Shown here: piece after piece, positions 8,090 to 16,172 of the stretch
Position numbering within the stretch: position 1 is the first letter of the stretch
How the letters are laid out: the number at the start of each line of letters is the position of its first letter
Source of the DNA: Siccirubricoccus deserti
GTDB lineage: Bacteria; Pseudomonadota; Alphaproteobacteria; Acetobacterales; Acetobacteraceae
Length of the DNA stretch: 64,000 bases
Direction: 5' to 3'
Assembly (NCBI RefSeq): GCF_014283215.1
Contig: NZ_JACOMF010000006.1
Location: forward strand, 62,001-126,000
Notes under the pieces: generated by a model
Database searches by the model: none
Told to the model about the DNA's origin: nothing
Seen by the model: only the letters and a program-made list of their open reading frames with translations
Translations under genes and position numbers: made by a program

Positions 8090-9166
8090 ATGCCGCCCTC
8101 CGCTTCATCTCGTGGTTCCTCCTCCGGGCCGACCCCGCTCTGGCACCCGGAAAGCCTGGCCGGAAGGCTGCCCTTCCTCCGCCGCCGCGCCGCCCTGACC
8201 GCGGCGACCCGCGACTTCTTCACCAGCCGCGGCTTCACCGAGGTGGAGACCCCCTGCCTGGTGCCGGTGCCGGGCATGGAGGTGCATCTGCACGCCTTCC
8301 GCAGCGAATACGTCCCGCATCTCGGCGCCGGGGAACGGCGGGTGATGTGGCTGCGGACCTCACCCGAACTGGCCTTGAAGCGCCTGCTGGTGGCCGGCGC
8401 CGGCCCGGTGTTCGAACTGGCGCGGGTCTGGCGCAATGGCGAAGCCAGCCCGCGCCATGCCCCGGAATTCACCATGCTGGAATGGTACGCGCCCGGGCTG
8501 GGGCTGGCCGGGCTGATGGACCAGACGGAGGATTTCGTCCGCGCCGTCTGCCCGCCCGTCGTCGCCCATGCCGGGGTCGCGACCGCGCTGACCCTGCCCT
8601 TCGAGCGGCTGACCATGGCCGAGGCCTTCGCGCGCTGGTGCGGCGGGCTCGACATCCTCGGCACCGTCACCCCGGAGGGCGCCGGCGATAGTGCGGCATT
8701 GCGTGGGGCAGCGGCCGCCATCGGCACCCCGCCGCGCGAGGGCGAGGGGTGGGAGGATCTGTTCTTCCGCCTGCTGCTGGAACGGGTGGAGCCGCAACTC
8801 GGCCGCGACCGCGCCACCTTCCTGACCCACTGGCCAACACCCCAGGCGGCGCTGGCCCGGCGCGACCCCGCCGACCCCCGCGCGGCGCTGCGGTTCGAGC
8901 TCTTCGCCGCCGGGCTGGAACTCGCCAACGCCTTCGACGAGCTGACCGACCCGGCCGAGCAGCGCGCCCGCTTCATCGCCGATGTGGCGGAACGCCGTGC
9001 CCGCTACGGCGCGGAAGGCTGGGATGTGGACGAGGATTTCCTCGCCGCGCTGGAACACGGCATGCCCGCCGGCAGCGGCATCGCCCTGGGCTTCGACCGG
9101 CTGGCGATGCTCGCCAGCGGCGCCCGCGGCATCGGCGACGTGCTGTGGCTGCCCTCGCTGCCCTGA
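8090..9166 (+). CDS. epmA: EF-P lysine lysyltransferase EpmA (PoxA/GenX)
   Basis: 358 residues from the ATG at 8090 (a TTG at 8078 is in frame; gaagg at 8073-8077 fits the ATG better). It is the class II lysyl-tRNA synthetase catalytic core without the anticodon-binding domain, the hallmark of EpmA. Motif 1 region: 'FTSRGFTEVETPCLV'. Motif 2: 'FELARVWRNGEASPRHAPEF', then 'TMLEWY'. Motif 3: 'GSGIALGFDRLAML'. Transfers (R)-beta-lysine to Lys34 of EF-P. Divergently paired with the EpmB-like gene. Confidence 0.95.
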   Translation: MPPSASSRGSSSGPTPLWHPESLAGRLPFLRRRAALTAATRDFFTSRGFTEVETPCLVPVPGMEVHLHAFRSEYVPHLGAGERRVMWLRTSPELALKRLLVAGAGPVFELARVWRNGEASPRHAPEFTMLEWYAPGLGLAGLMDQTEDFVRAVCPPVVAHAGVATALTLPFERLTMAEAFARWCGGLDILGTVTPEGAGDSAALRGAAAAIGTPPREGEGWEDLFFRLLLERVEPQLGRDRATFLTHWPTPQAALARRDPADPRAALRFELFAAGLELANAFDELTDPAEQRARFIADVAERRARYGAEGWDVDEDFLAALEHGMPAGSGIALGFDRLAMLASGARGIGDVLWLPSLP

Positions 9167-9412
9167 CCGCCTCCGGCAGCGCCAGGGCGGGGCTGGCGAG
9201 GGACGCCAAGGTCGCCACCTGGCAACAGGCGCGGGGGGCGTGGTCCTCCACCCCTTCCTCCTGGCCGGGTATCAGCGTCGTGTTGGACACCCCCCTGTCT
9301 TCGCCACCAGTGCCAGGGCCGGCACGGTCTCCACCCGGTAAGGCCGGGAAGCCCTACCCGGCACTCTCCGGGGCCGGTGCCGAGCCGCGGTTCGCGCGAC
9401 AGCAGGCGCGGC

Positions 9413-9437
9413 GGGGGAGCCATGCCGGCGCTCCCCC
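9413..9437 (-). terminator. GC hairpin directly after the DUF2171 gene
   Basis: gggggagc at 9413-9420 and gctccccc at 9430-9437 form a perfect 8-bp stem with a 9-base loop, ending one base before the stop codon of the minus-strand gene. No T-run. The rest of the 271-base gap 9167-9437 shows nothing I can assign. Confidence 0.45.
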
Positions 9438-9854
9438 TTAGCCGCGATGGGTGTTGATGCCCCCTGTGGCGGCCGGGCGCTGGCCGCCCTTCAGGTGTTC
9501 TGGGCTGCCCTTCGGCCCATGCGCCTGGGCCCGGCTGCCATGCGGGCCGCTGTCATCGGGCCGGCCGAAGGCGGCACCGGCATCCGGGTCAAGCGCCAGG
9601 CGCCGCGCCAGCTCCGCCTCCTCCACCATCGCATCCTGCGCCTGCGCGGCGGGCAGGGAGAGGCGCACCTGCCCGCCTTCGAGCCCTGCCACCAGCTTGC
9701 GCGGCAGCCAGCGGTGCTGACCATCCTCGCCGCGCATCAGCTTGATGTATTCGCCCTCGATGCCATCCGCCGCCCCAACCGGGCGGCCATCGCTGCCGAT
9801 GATCGGGGTGTGGTCCGGGATCTCGCCATGGGCGAGGTCTGCTGCATTGGCCAT
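9438..9854 (-). CDS. DUF2171-domain protein
   Basis: 138 residues, start supported by ggagg 6 bases before the ATG. Residues about 12-65 match the DUF2171 pattern: 'HTPIIGSDGRPVGAADGIEG', 'YIKLMRGEDGQHRWLPRKLV' and a closing beta strand 'GQVRLSLPAAQAQ'. This is a PRC-barrel-like small fold of unknown role. The remaining 70 residues are Ala/Gly/His-rich, apparently disordered, and not conserved-looking. Not clearly in an operon: the next minus-strand gene upstream begins about 50 bases away. Confidence 0.75.
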   Translation of the reverse strand: MANAADLAHGEIPDHTPIIGSDGRPVGAADGIEGEYIKLMRGEDGQHRWLPRKLVAGLEGGQVRLSLPAAQAQDAMVEEAELARRLALDPDAGAAFGRPDDSGPHGSRAQAHGPKGSPEHLKGGQRPAATGGINTHRG

Positions 9855-9904
9855 GGGAGCCTCCTACCGTTCTGCCCGGGAGAACGGCGGGGCCGGGGGG
9901 CGGT

Positions 9905-10630
9905 TCAGCCGCCGGCCTCGGCCTTCCGCAACCGGTCCAGCATCGCCGGCGCCTGTTCCCGCGGCAGGAAGTAGAAGATGAAGACATAGGGATCGGAGGC
10001 GGCGAAGACCGTCGGGTCGGGGCTGGCGACCTGCATGGTGGCCGGGTCGAACTCGGCCATCGGCCGCCACCTGCCCCAGGATTCCCAGAAGCCGTCATAG
10101 CCGAGCGCGTCAAGGAAGGCCGGCACGTTGCGGGTGCTGCCGGGGCGGTGGCGTTCCTCGATCTCGATCGAGAGCACCGGCCGGCAGCGCCGCAGCGTCT
10201 CCGCCGCGCCGCGCAGCACCTCGTACTCCGCCCCTTCGGCGTCCAGCTTCACCGCGGTGAGGTCGGTCAGGGCGAATTCGTCCAGCCGGCGCAGCGGCAC
10301 GGCGAGGCGCCGCTCGGCGACGCGCGGGCCATGGCCGGCGTAGCCCTTGGCGGTGCTCGCCCATTGCTCGTTCGCCACGCCATCCACCACCGGGATGCGA
10401 AGGTCGATCTCGCCGGTTGCGTCGCCCAGCGCCTCCTGCCGCAGGGTCACGTTCGGCGCCGCGCCGACCGCCGCGCGCAGCCGGGCGAAGGCGGCCGGCA
10501 GCGGCTCGAAGGCCAGCACGCGGGAGGCAGGGAGGGTGGCGAAGGGCAGGGTGAAGGCGCCGTCATGCGCGCCGACGTCGAGCAGCGTGCCTGGCCGGTG
10601 CAGGGTCCGGTGGAAGCCGAGCTCGTCCAT
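9905..10630 (-). CDS. FkbM-family SAM-dependent methyltransferase
   Basis: 241 residues. The SAM-binding first motif is 'LLDVGAHDGAFTLPFA' (about residues 16-31), followed by 'VLAFEPLPAAFARLR', a typical FkbM second motif. Later 'LTAVKLDAEGAEYEVLRGA' and 'VLSIEIEERHRP' match the family core (VKxDxEGxE). FkbM enzymes usually O-methylate sugars or polyketides, but the substrate here is unknown. The start lies 6 bases after the metallophosphatase stop, so the two genes are probably co-transcribed; no biosynthetic cluster surrounds them. Confidence 0.88.
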   Translation of the reverse strand: MDELGFHRTLHRPGTLLDVGAHDGAFTLPFATLPASRVLAFEPLPAAFARLRAAVGAAPNVTLRQEALGDATGEIDLRIPVVDGVANEQWASTAKGYAGHGPRVAERRLAVPLRRLDEFALTDLTAVKLDAEGAEYEVLRGAAETLRRCRPVLSIEIEERHRPGSTRNVPAFLDALGYDGFWESWGRWRPMAEFDPATMQVASPDPTVFAASDPYVFIFYFLPREQAPAMLDRLRKAEAGG

Positions 10631-10636
10631 GCGGCG

Positions 10637-11434
10637 TCAGGCCGTGGCCCGCAGCACGCGGTAGCGCCCGGTCTCGATCTGCGCCCCGGCGACAATGCCG
10701 GTGACGGCGCTGCCGCCATCGAGGTTCAGACGGTCCTGATGCAGCACATGCGGGTCGTCGAGCCCGGTGAAGCCGTGCTGCTTCTTCGGCGGCGTGTGGC
10801 CATGCACCACGATCCGCCCGCCGAAGCCGCCGGCCCAGTCGAGGAAACCACCGGTAATCCAGGCCCAGTGCCTCGGCCGCGCCGCCAGATTGTCCCAGGG
10901 CAGCGTCAGGAAGGCTGCCGCATCCTGCGTCGGGTCGAGGCCGGCATGGACGAAGAGCAGGTTTCCCACCGCCAGATGCGAGCGCAGCGCCTGCAGCCGG
11001 CCCATCACCGCCTCGCCCAGCGCCTGGCGCAGCAGCGTGGCGTCGGGCGCCGCCGCTGGCCGGCTGGCGGCGGTGCGCAGCTCCGCCAGCATGGTGTCGC
11101 CGCTGAGCGAGAGCCACAGCGCCCGCACCGCCTCGTCCTCCGCCAGCAGCATGAGCTGCTCGTGGTTGCCCATCAGCCGGTCGACGCGGGGGATGCCGGG
11201 GGCGGGCTGGTCCTCGGCCCAGCGGCGCAGCGCGCCGATGCTGTCCGGCCCGCGGTCCACCAAGTCGCCGAGGAAGACCAGCCGCGGCGCCGCCGTGTTC
11301 CGGGCCAGCCCGGCGATGCCATCCAGCATCAGCGCAAGCTGCTTCACGCAGCCGTGGACATCGCCGATGGCGAAGAGGGTCTCGCCGGCGGTTTCGGTGG
11401 GGGCGGTGATCCAGGGGCCGGGGGTGAAGCTCAT
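10637..11434 (-). CDS. Calcineurin-like metallophosphatase (PrpE/ApaH-like Ser/Thr phosphatase family)
   Basis: 265 residues from the ATG at 11434, giving 'MSFTPGPWITAPTETAGETL'; an in-frame upstream start adds 15 residues. The two-metal phosphoesterase motifs are all visible: 'FAIGDVHGCVKQL' (GDxHG), 'LVFLGDLVDRGPDSIG' (GDxxDRG), 'RLMGNHEQLML' (GNHE), and C-terminal 'VHAGLDPT' and 'VVHGHTPPKKQ'. Members dephosphorylate proteins or cleave diadenosine tetraphosphate; sequence alone does not decide. Followed 6 bases later by the FkbM gene. Confidence 0.9.
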   Translation of the reverse strand: MSFTPGPWITAPTETAGETLFAIGDVHGCVKQLALMLDGIAGLARNTAAPRLVFLGDLVDRGPDSIGALRRWAEDQPAPGIPRVDRLMGNHEQLMLLAEDEAVRALWLSLSGDTMLAELRTAASRPAAAPDATLLRQALGEAVMGRLQALRSHLAVGNLLFVHAGLDPTQDAAAFLTLPWDNLAARPRHWAWITGGFLDWAGGFGGRIVVHGHTPPKKQHGFTGLDDPHVLHQDRLNLDGGSAVTGIVAGAQIETGRYRVLRATA

Positions 11435-11533
11435 CGGGCGATGATCCTGCCTTGCCAGGCCGCCACCATGCCACCCCAAACCGTCGGATTGCCTCCGAAG
11501 CGGGCGGCGGTGAAGCCGCCGGCGGTTCCGAAT

Positions 11534-12169
11534 TCAAGCTCCGTCAGCAGCCTCTGCGATGGCGGCGTTCATCGCCCGCACCCCGGCGGCGGGTCCCTCC
11601 GGGTGGTTCCACACCGCGCCCACCACGGCAATGAAATCCGCCCCTGCCCGCACCAGCGGCCCGCAATTGGCGGCGGTGATGCCGCCGATGGCGACGCTCG
11701 GCACGGTGAAGACCTCCGACCACCATTCCAGCAGTTCGACCGGAGCGCGATGCGTCGCCTCCTTGGTCGTGGTCGGGAAGAAGGCGCCGAAGGCGACGTA
11801 ATCGGCCCCCAGCTCGCCGGCCTGCATCGCCAGGTGGCGGTTGTCGTGGCAGGTGATGCCGAGGATCCGCCCCTTCAGCAGCCGGCGCGCCCCGGCATGG
11901 TCACCGTCCTGCTGGCCGAGATGGGCGCCGTCGCAGCCCATTTCGGCTGCCAGGGCGGCGTCATCGTTCAGCAGGAAGGCAACGTCGCGCGCCTGGGCGA
12001 TGGGCATCAGCGCCTCGATCGCCCGTTGCACCGCGTCGCGCGGCGCATCCTTCAGCCGGAGTTGCAGGCAGCCGACATCGCCGGCATCGAGCGCGGCGGC
12101 CAAGTGGTCGGCAAAGCCCGGCGGCAGCACGGGCGGGGTGACGAGGTAGAGGCGGCAGGGATCTTCCAT
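11534..12169 (-). CDS. thiE: Thiamine-phosphate synthase
   Basis: 211 residues, normal length. Joins HMP-pyrophosphate and HET-phosphate to thiamine phosphate. TIM-barrel signatures: 'LYLVTPP' at the start, 'CLQLRLKD', '[24 protein letters not shown]' (split here: 'LLNDDAALA', 'GAHLGQQD'), '[14 protein letters not shown]', '[20 protein letters not shown]'. The second thiamine gene, thiD, is 20 kb away on the other strand, so the pathway is dispersed. About 100 bases separate it from the metallophosphatase gene. No TPP riboswitch consensus is seen upstream. Confidence 0.95.
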   Translation of the reverse strand: MEDPCRLYLVTPPVLPPGFADHLAAALDAGDVGCLQLRLKDAPRDAVQRAIEALMPIAQARDVAFLLNDDAALAAEMGCDGAHLGQQDGDHAGARRLLKGRILGITCHDNRHLAMQAGELGADYVAFGAFFPTTTKEATHRAPVELLEWWSEVFTVPSVAIGGITAANCGPLVRAGADFIAVVGAVWNHPEGPAAGVRAMNAAIAEAADGA

Positions 12170-12240
12170 GCCGGCTATCTCGCGCCTGGGGACCGGTTTG
12201 GGAAGCGGTCGGCGTAGGGCGTCAGGGCTGCGGCCCTAGC

Positions 12241-12271
12241 CACCGGCTGCCGCCTTGGGCGGCAGCCGGTG
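12241..12271 (-). terminator. 14-bp perfect hairpin after the aldolase gene
   Basis: Arms 12241-12254 and 12258-12271 are exact reverse complements (caccggctgccgcc / ggcggcagccggtg) with a 3-base loop, 7 bases after the aldolase stop codon. Very stable, but without a T-run. Confidence 0.6.
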
Positions 12272-12278
12272 CAGGATC

Positions 12279-13196
12279 TCAACTCTTGTAGACGCCGATG
12301 ATGCTCTCCAGCAGCGCCAGCGCCTCGGCCTTCGGCCGCTGGAAGGTGTTGCGGCCGATGATGCTGCCGTTGCCGCCGCCCTGGTGGATGCCCTTCGCCA
12401 TATCGACCATCGCTTGGGTGGTGCCGGCCTCGCCGCCCGAGAACACCACCAGCCGGCGGCCGTTGAAGCAGGCCTGGACCACATGGGCGATGCGGCCGGC
12501 CAGGGTGTCGATCCCCGCCACCGGCTGCTTCTCATAGGTCTTCTTCGCGGCGTCGAGGCTGATCGCCTCGGTCGGCGGCTTCACCTTGATGATGTGGGCG
12601 CCGAGCAGCGCCGCCATGTGCGCGGCATAGGCGCAGATGTCGAGCGCGGTCTCGCCGGTCTTGTCCAGCATCGGGCCGCGCGGATAGCTCCACACCACCA
12701 CGGCGAGGCCGGCGGCCTTGGCCTCCTCGGCCATCTCGCGCAGCTCTTCCATCATCTCGAACTGGTATTCGCTGCTCGGGTAGATGGTGAAGCCGATCGC
12801 CGAGCAGCCCAGTCGCAGCGCGTCGCTGACGCTGCCGGTCACGGCCTGGTCCTTGGTGGTGGACAGGCTGTTGCTGCTGTTGACCTTCAGGATGGTCGGG
12901 ATGGCGCCGGCGAAGCTGGCGGCGCCGGCCTCGATCATGCCGAGCGGCGCGGCATAGGCGTTCAGCCCGGCCTCGATCGCCAACTCGAAATGGTAGCGCG
13001 GGTCATAGGCGGCGGGGTTGGGCGCGAAGCTGCGGGCCGGGCCGTGCTCGAAGCCCTGGTCGACCGGCAGGATCACCATGCGGCCGGTGCCGCCCAGCTT
13101 CCCCTCCATCAGGATGCGGGCGAGGTTGGCCTTGGTCCCCGGGTTGTCGCTTTCGTACCAGGAGAGAATCTCCTGCACCTTCGGCGTCAGCTTCAT
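12279..13196 (-). CDS. Class I fructose-bisphosphate aldolase, DhnA type
   Basis: 305 residues from the ATG at 13196 ('MKLTPKVQEILSWYESDNPG'), which has an aggaaaggg stretch upstream; a longer in-frame start adds 7 residues. The DhnA/FbaB family forms a Schiff base with fructose 1,6-bisphosphate. 'MVILPVDQGFEHGPARSF' near residue 40 is the signature of this group. The lysines in 'ILKVNSSNSL' and 'HIIKVKPPTE' are candidates for the active-site residue. 'VVFSGGEAGTTQAMVD' and 'GSIIGRNTFQRP' give the phosphate-binding C-terminal strands. It is not linked to other glycolytic genes here. A stable hairpin follows. Confidence 0.93.
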   Translation of the reverse strand: MKLTPKVQEILSWYESDNPGTKANLARILMEGKLGGTGRMVILPVDQGFEHGPARSFAPNPAAYDPRYHFELAIEAGLNAYAAPLGMIEAGAASFAGAIPTILKVNSSNSLSTTKDQAVTGSVSDALRLGCSAIGFTIYPSSEYQFEMMEELREMAEEAKAAGLAVVVWSYPRGPMLDKTGETALDICAYAAHMAALLGAHIIKVKPPTEAISLDAAKKTYEKQPVAGIDTLAGRIAHVVQACFNGRRLVVFSGGEAGTTQAMVDMAKGIHQGGGNGSIIGRNTFQRPKAEALALLESIIGVYKS

Positions 13197-13260
13197 CAGG
13201 GAGCCCTTTCCTGGCATCGGGTTCTGTGTTGTCGCCGTGTAGCGCGGGGCCGCGCCGATG

Positions 13261-13662
13261 TCACCGGGCGGCGGCGAGCCATCCCGCGAGCTTGTTGCGC
13301 CCGCCCGCCCGGCGCAGGTCCAGTCGCCCGAGGTCGAGCGCCGGCGGAGGGGCGGGGAGGATCACGGCGCCGACCTCCGCCGCCGCGGCGGCCACCGCGG
13401 CGAAGCCGGGGCAGGTGGGGTCGAGCACCAGCCAGCCGAGGCCGGCGCGCAGCGCCGCCAGCGCCTGACCGGGCGCATCGGCGCAATCGAGGATCGCCCG
13501 GTACGGCACGCCCGGCTGCGCCGCCGTGGCCCGCGCCACCAGCGCCAGGAACCAGGCCGGCCCCAGGCTGCCCGCCGCGCCCCGCGCTGAGAGCAGCGCC
13601 ACGCCGCGCGGCCCGGCGAGCGCCAGCGCCGCCACCGCCTCGGCCAGGCCGTGCACCACCAC
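13261..13662 (-). CDS. Uncharacterised 133-residue protein beside the aldolase gene
   Basis: Start taken as the first of three consecutive GTG codons (13662), which gives 'MVVHGLAEAVAALALAG'. A longer frame upstream is composed of low-complexity residues and overlaps the region facing the opposite-strand gene. Alternating hydrophobic strands and helices ('RGVALLSARG', 'AILDCADAPGQALAALRAG', 'GWLVLDP', 'GAVILPAPPPALDL') suggest a small alpha/beta barrel fragment or Rossmann-like fold. No catalytic motif is recognisable. Divergent from the ZapA module, 64 bases before the aldolase in transcription order. I do not recognise its function. Confidence 0.6.
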   Translation of the reverse strand: MVVHGLAEAVAALALAGPRGVALLSARGAAGSLGPAWFLALVARATAAQPGVPYRAILDCADAPGQALAALRAGLGWLVLDPTCPGFAAVAAAAAEVGAVILPAPPPALDLGRLDLRRAGGRNKLAGWLAAAR

Positions 13663-13789
13663 GGCGGGCGGTGTATCCTGGTTTCCCGGCAAGCGTTGAC
13701 CCGGCCCACCCTGCATGCGAAGCCTTGCAGCATGCCGGAAAGCCCGCGTCCAGCGCGGCCCCCAGCCTGGGTTTCCGGCCAGGAGCGGC

Positions 13790-14047
13790 ATGAACGGCGG
13801 CATGAGCGACGGCGCAGGGGATCCGGTGGTGCAGGCGGCGATGCGGCTGGAGATGGCGGTGGAGCGGCTGGCGGAAGCGCTGTCGCTGGCGCTGGTCCGG
13901 CCGCCCGGCAGTGCACAAGGCAGTGAGGATAGCGTGCCGCGGGCCGAGGTCGCGGCGCTGGCGGAACGGCTGGACGCCACCATCGGCCGACTGCGCGGCG
14001 TGCTGCACGATGAGCTTCGCGGCGAGGCCGCGGGCGAGGAGGAGTAG
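13790..14047 (+). CDS. Small coiled-coil protein preceding ZapA
   Basis: 85 residues from the ATG at 13790, preceded by aggag at 13781-13785; an ATG at 13802 is also possible. Composition and the repeated Leu/Ala/Glu spacing ('VVQAAMRLEMAVERLAEALSLAL', split over a helix, and 'AEVAALAERLDATIGRLRGVL') predict two coiled-coil helices. It ends 3 bases before the zapA GTG, so the pair is one transcription unit. Short coiled-coil proteins often precede zapA in alphaproteobacteria, and a role with ZapA at the division ring is a guess from position only. Confidence 0.7.
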   Translation: MNGGMSDGAGDPVVQAAMRLEMAVERLAEALSLALVRPPGSAQGSEDSVPRAEVAALAERLDATIGRLRGVLHDELRGEAAGEEE

Positions 14048-14050
14048 CGG

Positions 14051-14389
14051 GTGGGTCAGGTCACGGTCCGGGTCAACGGCTATCAGCACACCATCGGCTG
14101 CAAGGATGGCGAGGAGCAGCACGTCGGCGAGCTGATCGCGCAGATCGAGGAGAAGGTGAAGCTGATCCGCGCCATGGGCGGGCAATTTTCCGAATCCCGC
14201 ATGCTGCTGCATGTGGCGTTGCTGCTGGCGGATGAGGTCGGCGACCTGCGGTCCGAAACCACCCGGCTGCGCACCGGCGCACCGGCCGGGCTCGCCGCGT
14301 CGCCCGCCGGCGACCCGCTGCTGGCGGAGCGGCTGGGGCGGATCGCCGAGCGGATCGAAGGCTTGGCGCAAACCCTTGACCGGAGCTAG
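14051..14389 (+). CDS. zapA: Cell division protein ZapA
   Basis: 112 residues, GTG start 3 bases after the preceding stop. ZapA bundles FtsZ filaments at midcell. The N-terminal globular head is visible in 'VTVRVNGYQHTIGCKDGEE' and the characteristic 'HVGELIAQIEEKVKLIRA'. The long helix follows with 'SESRMLLHVALLLADEV', then coiled coil to the end. Slightly longer than E. coli ZapA because of an Ala/Gly/Pro-rich insertion around residues 78-92. The 6S RNA candidate and 5-FTHF cyclo-ligase follow, the classic proteobacterial order. Confidence 0.92.
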   Translation: MGQVTVRVNGYQHTIGCKDGEEQHVGELIAQIEEKVKLIRAMGGQFSESRMLLHVALLLADEVGDLRSETTRLRTGAPAGLAASPAGDPLLAERLGRIAERIEGLAQTLDRS

Positions 14390-14547
14390 GGCAAACTCCG
14401 GTCGGAGTAATCCGCTCGCCCGAACAAGAGACCGGGCCGGTTTCCGTGAGCCAGGGCGAACGGAAGCCGCTGCGGCGGTCCGGGCCGGGCGCGAGCGCGG
14501 GGCCATCCGGCCCATGGCGCCCCCTGGCAGCCGGTCCGCCGCGCCCC

Positions 14548-14553
14548 TATATG
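14548..14553 (+). promoter_or_regulatory. -10 element proposed for the 6S RNA gene
   Basis: TATATG stands out in GC-rich sequence and would place a transcript start near 14560, about 160 bases before the predicted 3' end. The -35 region 17 bases upstream (TGGCAG) is a poor match. Bases 14390-14540 before it hold nothing else I can assign. Confidence 0.45.
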
Positions 14554-14559
14554 GGTCTG

Positions 14560-14720
14560 GCGGTTCTGCCCGGTGCGTCAGGCAATTCATCCCCAGGGCC
14601 AATAAGCATCCTCCGGGAACTGGCGCTGTCCGGATCTTGGTCCGGGTATCCGGTGCCCACCTGCTCACGCAGGCCTTGGGAGGATGATAGGCCAACGGCT
14701 GTGGTGGTTCCGCGCTCTCC
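14560..14720 (+). ncRNA. ssrS: Probable 6S RNA
   Basis: The 311-base gap between zapA and the 5-formyl-THF cyclo-ligase gene is the canonical location of 6S RNA, which traps sigma70 RNA polymerase. The sequence folds as expected of one. A long closing stem joins ggcc 14597-14600 with 14690-14693 and catcctcc 14607-14614 with ggaggatg 14679-14686. A terminal hairpin ccgga/tccgg spans 14630-14645. A small hairpin cctgc-tcac-gcagg at 14660-14673 lies on the 3' side of the central bubble, a frequent 6S feature. The ends are estimates; the 3' end would overlap the start of the downstream gene. Call rests on synteny plus hand folding. Confidence 0.7.
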
Positions 14721-15318
14721 TGCTTCCCCAGATGCTGCCGCCTTCGATGCCGCGCTCCTGCGGGAGCGCAAAGCGGAGGCGCGCAGCCTCGCGCTGTCCC
14801 GCCGCGCCAGCCGCGATCCGGCCCGCAGCGCGGCGGATGCCGCGGCGCTGGCCGCGCATGTGCTGGTGGATTGCCCGCCGCCGCCCGGTGCCGTGGTCGC
14901 CGGTTTCTGGCCGATGGGCACCGAGATCGACATCCGCCCCCTGCTTCAGGCGCTCGAGGGCCGCAGCCACGCCCTGGCGCTGCCGGTGACGCCGAAGCGG
15001 GGCCAGCCACTGAGCTTCCGCCGCTGGCGCTTCGGCGAGGCGCTGGCCGCCGGCCCCATGGGCACGCGCCAGCCGGCGGCGGGTGAGTTGGTTGCGCCGG
15101 ACTGGCTGCTGGTGCCGTTGCTCGCCTTCGACCGCGCCGGCCGGCGGCTCGGCTATGGCGGCGGCTATTACGACCGGACCCTGCCGGATCTGCCCGGCGC
15201 CACGGCGATCGGCTGCGGCTTCACGGCGCAGGAGATGCCGGAGGTGCCGGCCGGGCCGACGGATTATCGGCTGCCGCGCATCGCCACCGAGGCCGGCGTC
15301 ATCCTGTGCGGAGCCTGA
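14701..15318 (+). CDS. 5-formyltetrahydrofolate cyclo-ligase
   Basis: 205 residues, start taken at the GTG at 14701 (a second GTG follows at 14704); gggagg at 14678-14683 is upstream. Uses ATP to convert 5-formyl-THF to 5,10-methenyl-THF. Recognisable: 'LLRERKAEARSLALSRR' N-terminal helix, 'VVAGFWPMGTEIDIRPLL', the substrate-binding 'WLLVPLLAFDRAGRRLGYGGG', 'YYDRTLPDLPG', and C-terminal 'IGCGFTAQEMPEVP'. The start region coincides with the 3' part of the 6S RNA candidate, as in other proteobacteria where both share a transcript. Four bases separate it from the next gene. Confidence 0.92.
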   Translation: MVVPRSPASPDAAAFDAALLRERKAEARSLALSRRASRDPARSAADAAALAAHVLVDCPPPPGAVVAGFWPMGTEIDIRPLLQALEGRSHALALPVTPKRGQPLSFRRWRFGEALAAGPMGTRQPAAGELVAPDWLLVPLLAFDRAGRRLGYGGGYYDRTLPDLPGATAIGCGFTAQEMPEVPAGPTDYRLPRIATEAGVILCGA

Positions 15319-15322
15319 GCGC

Positions 15323-16144
15323 GTGAGAATCCTGTTCCTTGGCGATGTCGTCGGCCGTTCCGGGCGCGATGCGCTGACCGCCGGCCTGCCCGGGCTGCGC
15401 GCCCGGCTCGCCGCCGACCTCGTCGTGGTGAATGGCGAGAATGCCTCGCACGGCTTCGGCCTCGCCCCCGACATGGCGCGGGCCTTCTTCGCCGCCGGGG
15501 CGGATGTGATCACCCTCGGCAACCATGCCTGGGACCGCAAGGAGATCATCCCCTATCTGGAGACCGAGCCGCGGGTGATCCGGCCGGCGAATTTCCCGCC
15601 CGGCACCCCTGGGCATGGCGCCTTCGTGGCCACCGTGGCGGGCGGCCGCCGCGCCCTGGTGATCAACGTCATGGGCCGGCTGTTCATGGATGCGCTGGAC
15701 GACCCGTTCCGCGCCGTGCAGGCCGAGCTGGCGAAGCACCGCATGGGCCCCGGCGGCACCCTGCAGGCCGCCGTCATCGACGTGCATGCCGAGGCCAGTT
15801 CGGAGAAATACGCCTTTGGCCACAGCTTCGACGGCATGGTGAGCCTGGTGGTGGGCACCCATACCCATACCCCCTCGGCCGACCACCAGATCCTGCCTGG
15901 CGGCACCGCCTACATGACCGATGCCGGGATGTGTGGCGACTACGACAGCGTCATCGGCATGCAGAAGGGCGGCGCCGCGCTGCGCTTCTGGCGCAAGATG
16001 CCGGGCGAGAAGCTGGCCCCGGCGGAGGGGGCGGCGACACTCTGCGGCGTTTTTGTCGAAACGGATGACACGACCGGCCTGGCCAGGCGGATTGAGCCGC
16101 TGCGGCTTGGCGGGAGGCTGTCCCAGGCCATGCCGGAGGGCTGA
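15323..16144 (+). CDS. YmdB-type metallophosphoesterase (TIGR00282 family)
   Basis: 273 residues from a GTG at 15323, 4 bases after the cyclo-ligase stop; the usual family length is about 265. 'ILFLGDVVGRSGRDAL' at the N-terminus, 'VVVNGENASHGFGL', 'ITLGNHAWDRKEI', 'VIDVHAEASSEKYAFGHSFD' and 'GTHTHTPSADHQILPGGTAY' are all diagnostic. The Bacillus homologue is a 2',3'-cyclic nucleotide phosphodiesterase affecting biofilm and motility. Co-transcribed with the folate gene, as commonly seen; followed by a good factor-independent terminator. Confidence 0.93.
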   Translation: MRILFLGDVVGRSGRDALTAGLPGLRARLAADLVVVNGENASHGFGLAPDMARAFFAAGADVITLGNHAWDRKEIIPYLETEPRVIRPANFPPGTPGHGAFVATVAGGRRALVINVMGRLFMDALDDPFRAVQAELAKHRMGPGGTLQAAVIDVHAEASSEKYAFGHSFDGMVSLVVGTHTHTPSADHQILPGGTAYMTDAGMCGDYDSVIGMQKGGAALRFWRKMPGEKLAPAEGAATLCGVFVETDDTTGLARRIEPLRLGGRLSQAMPEG

Positions 16145-16172
16145 GGCGCAACCCGCGTCCGGTTGCTTCACA

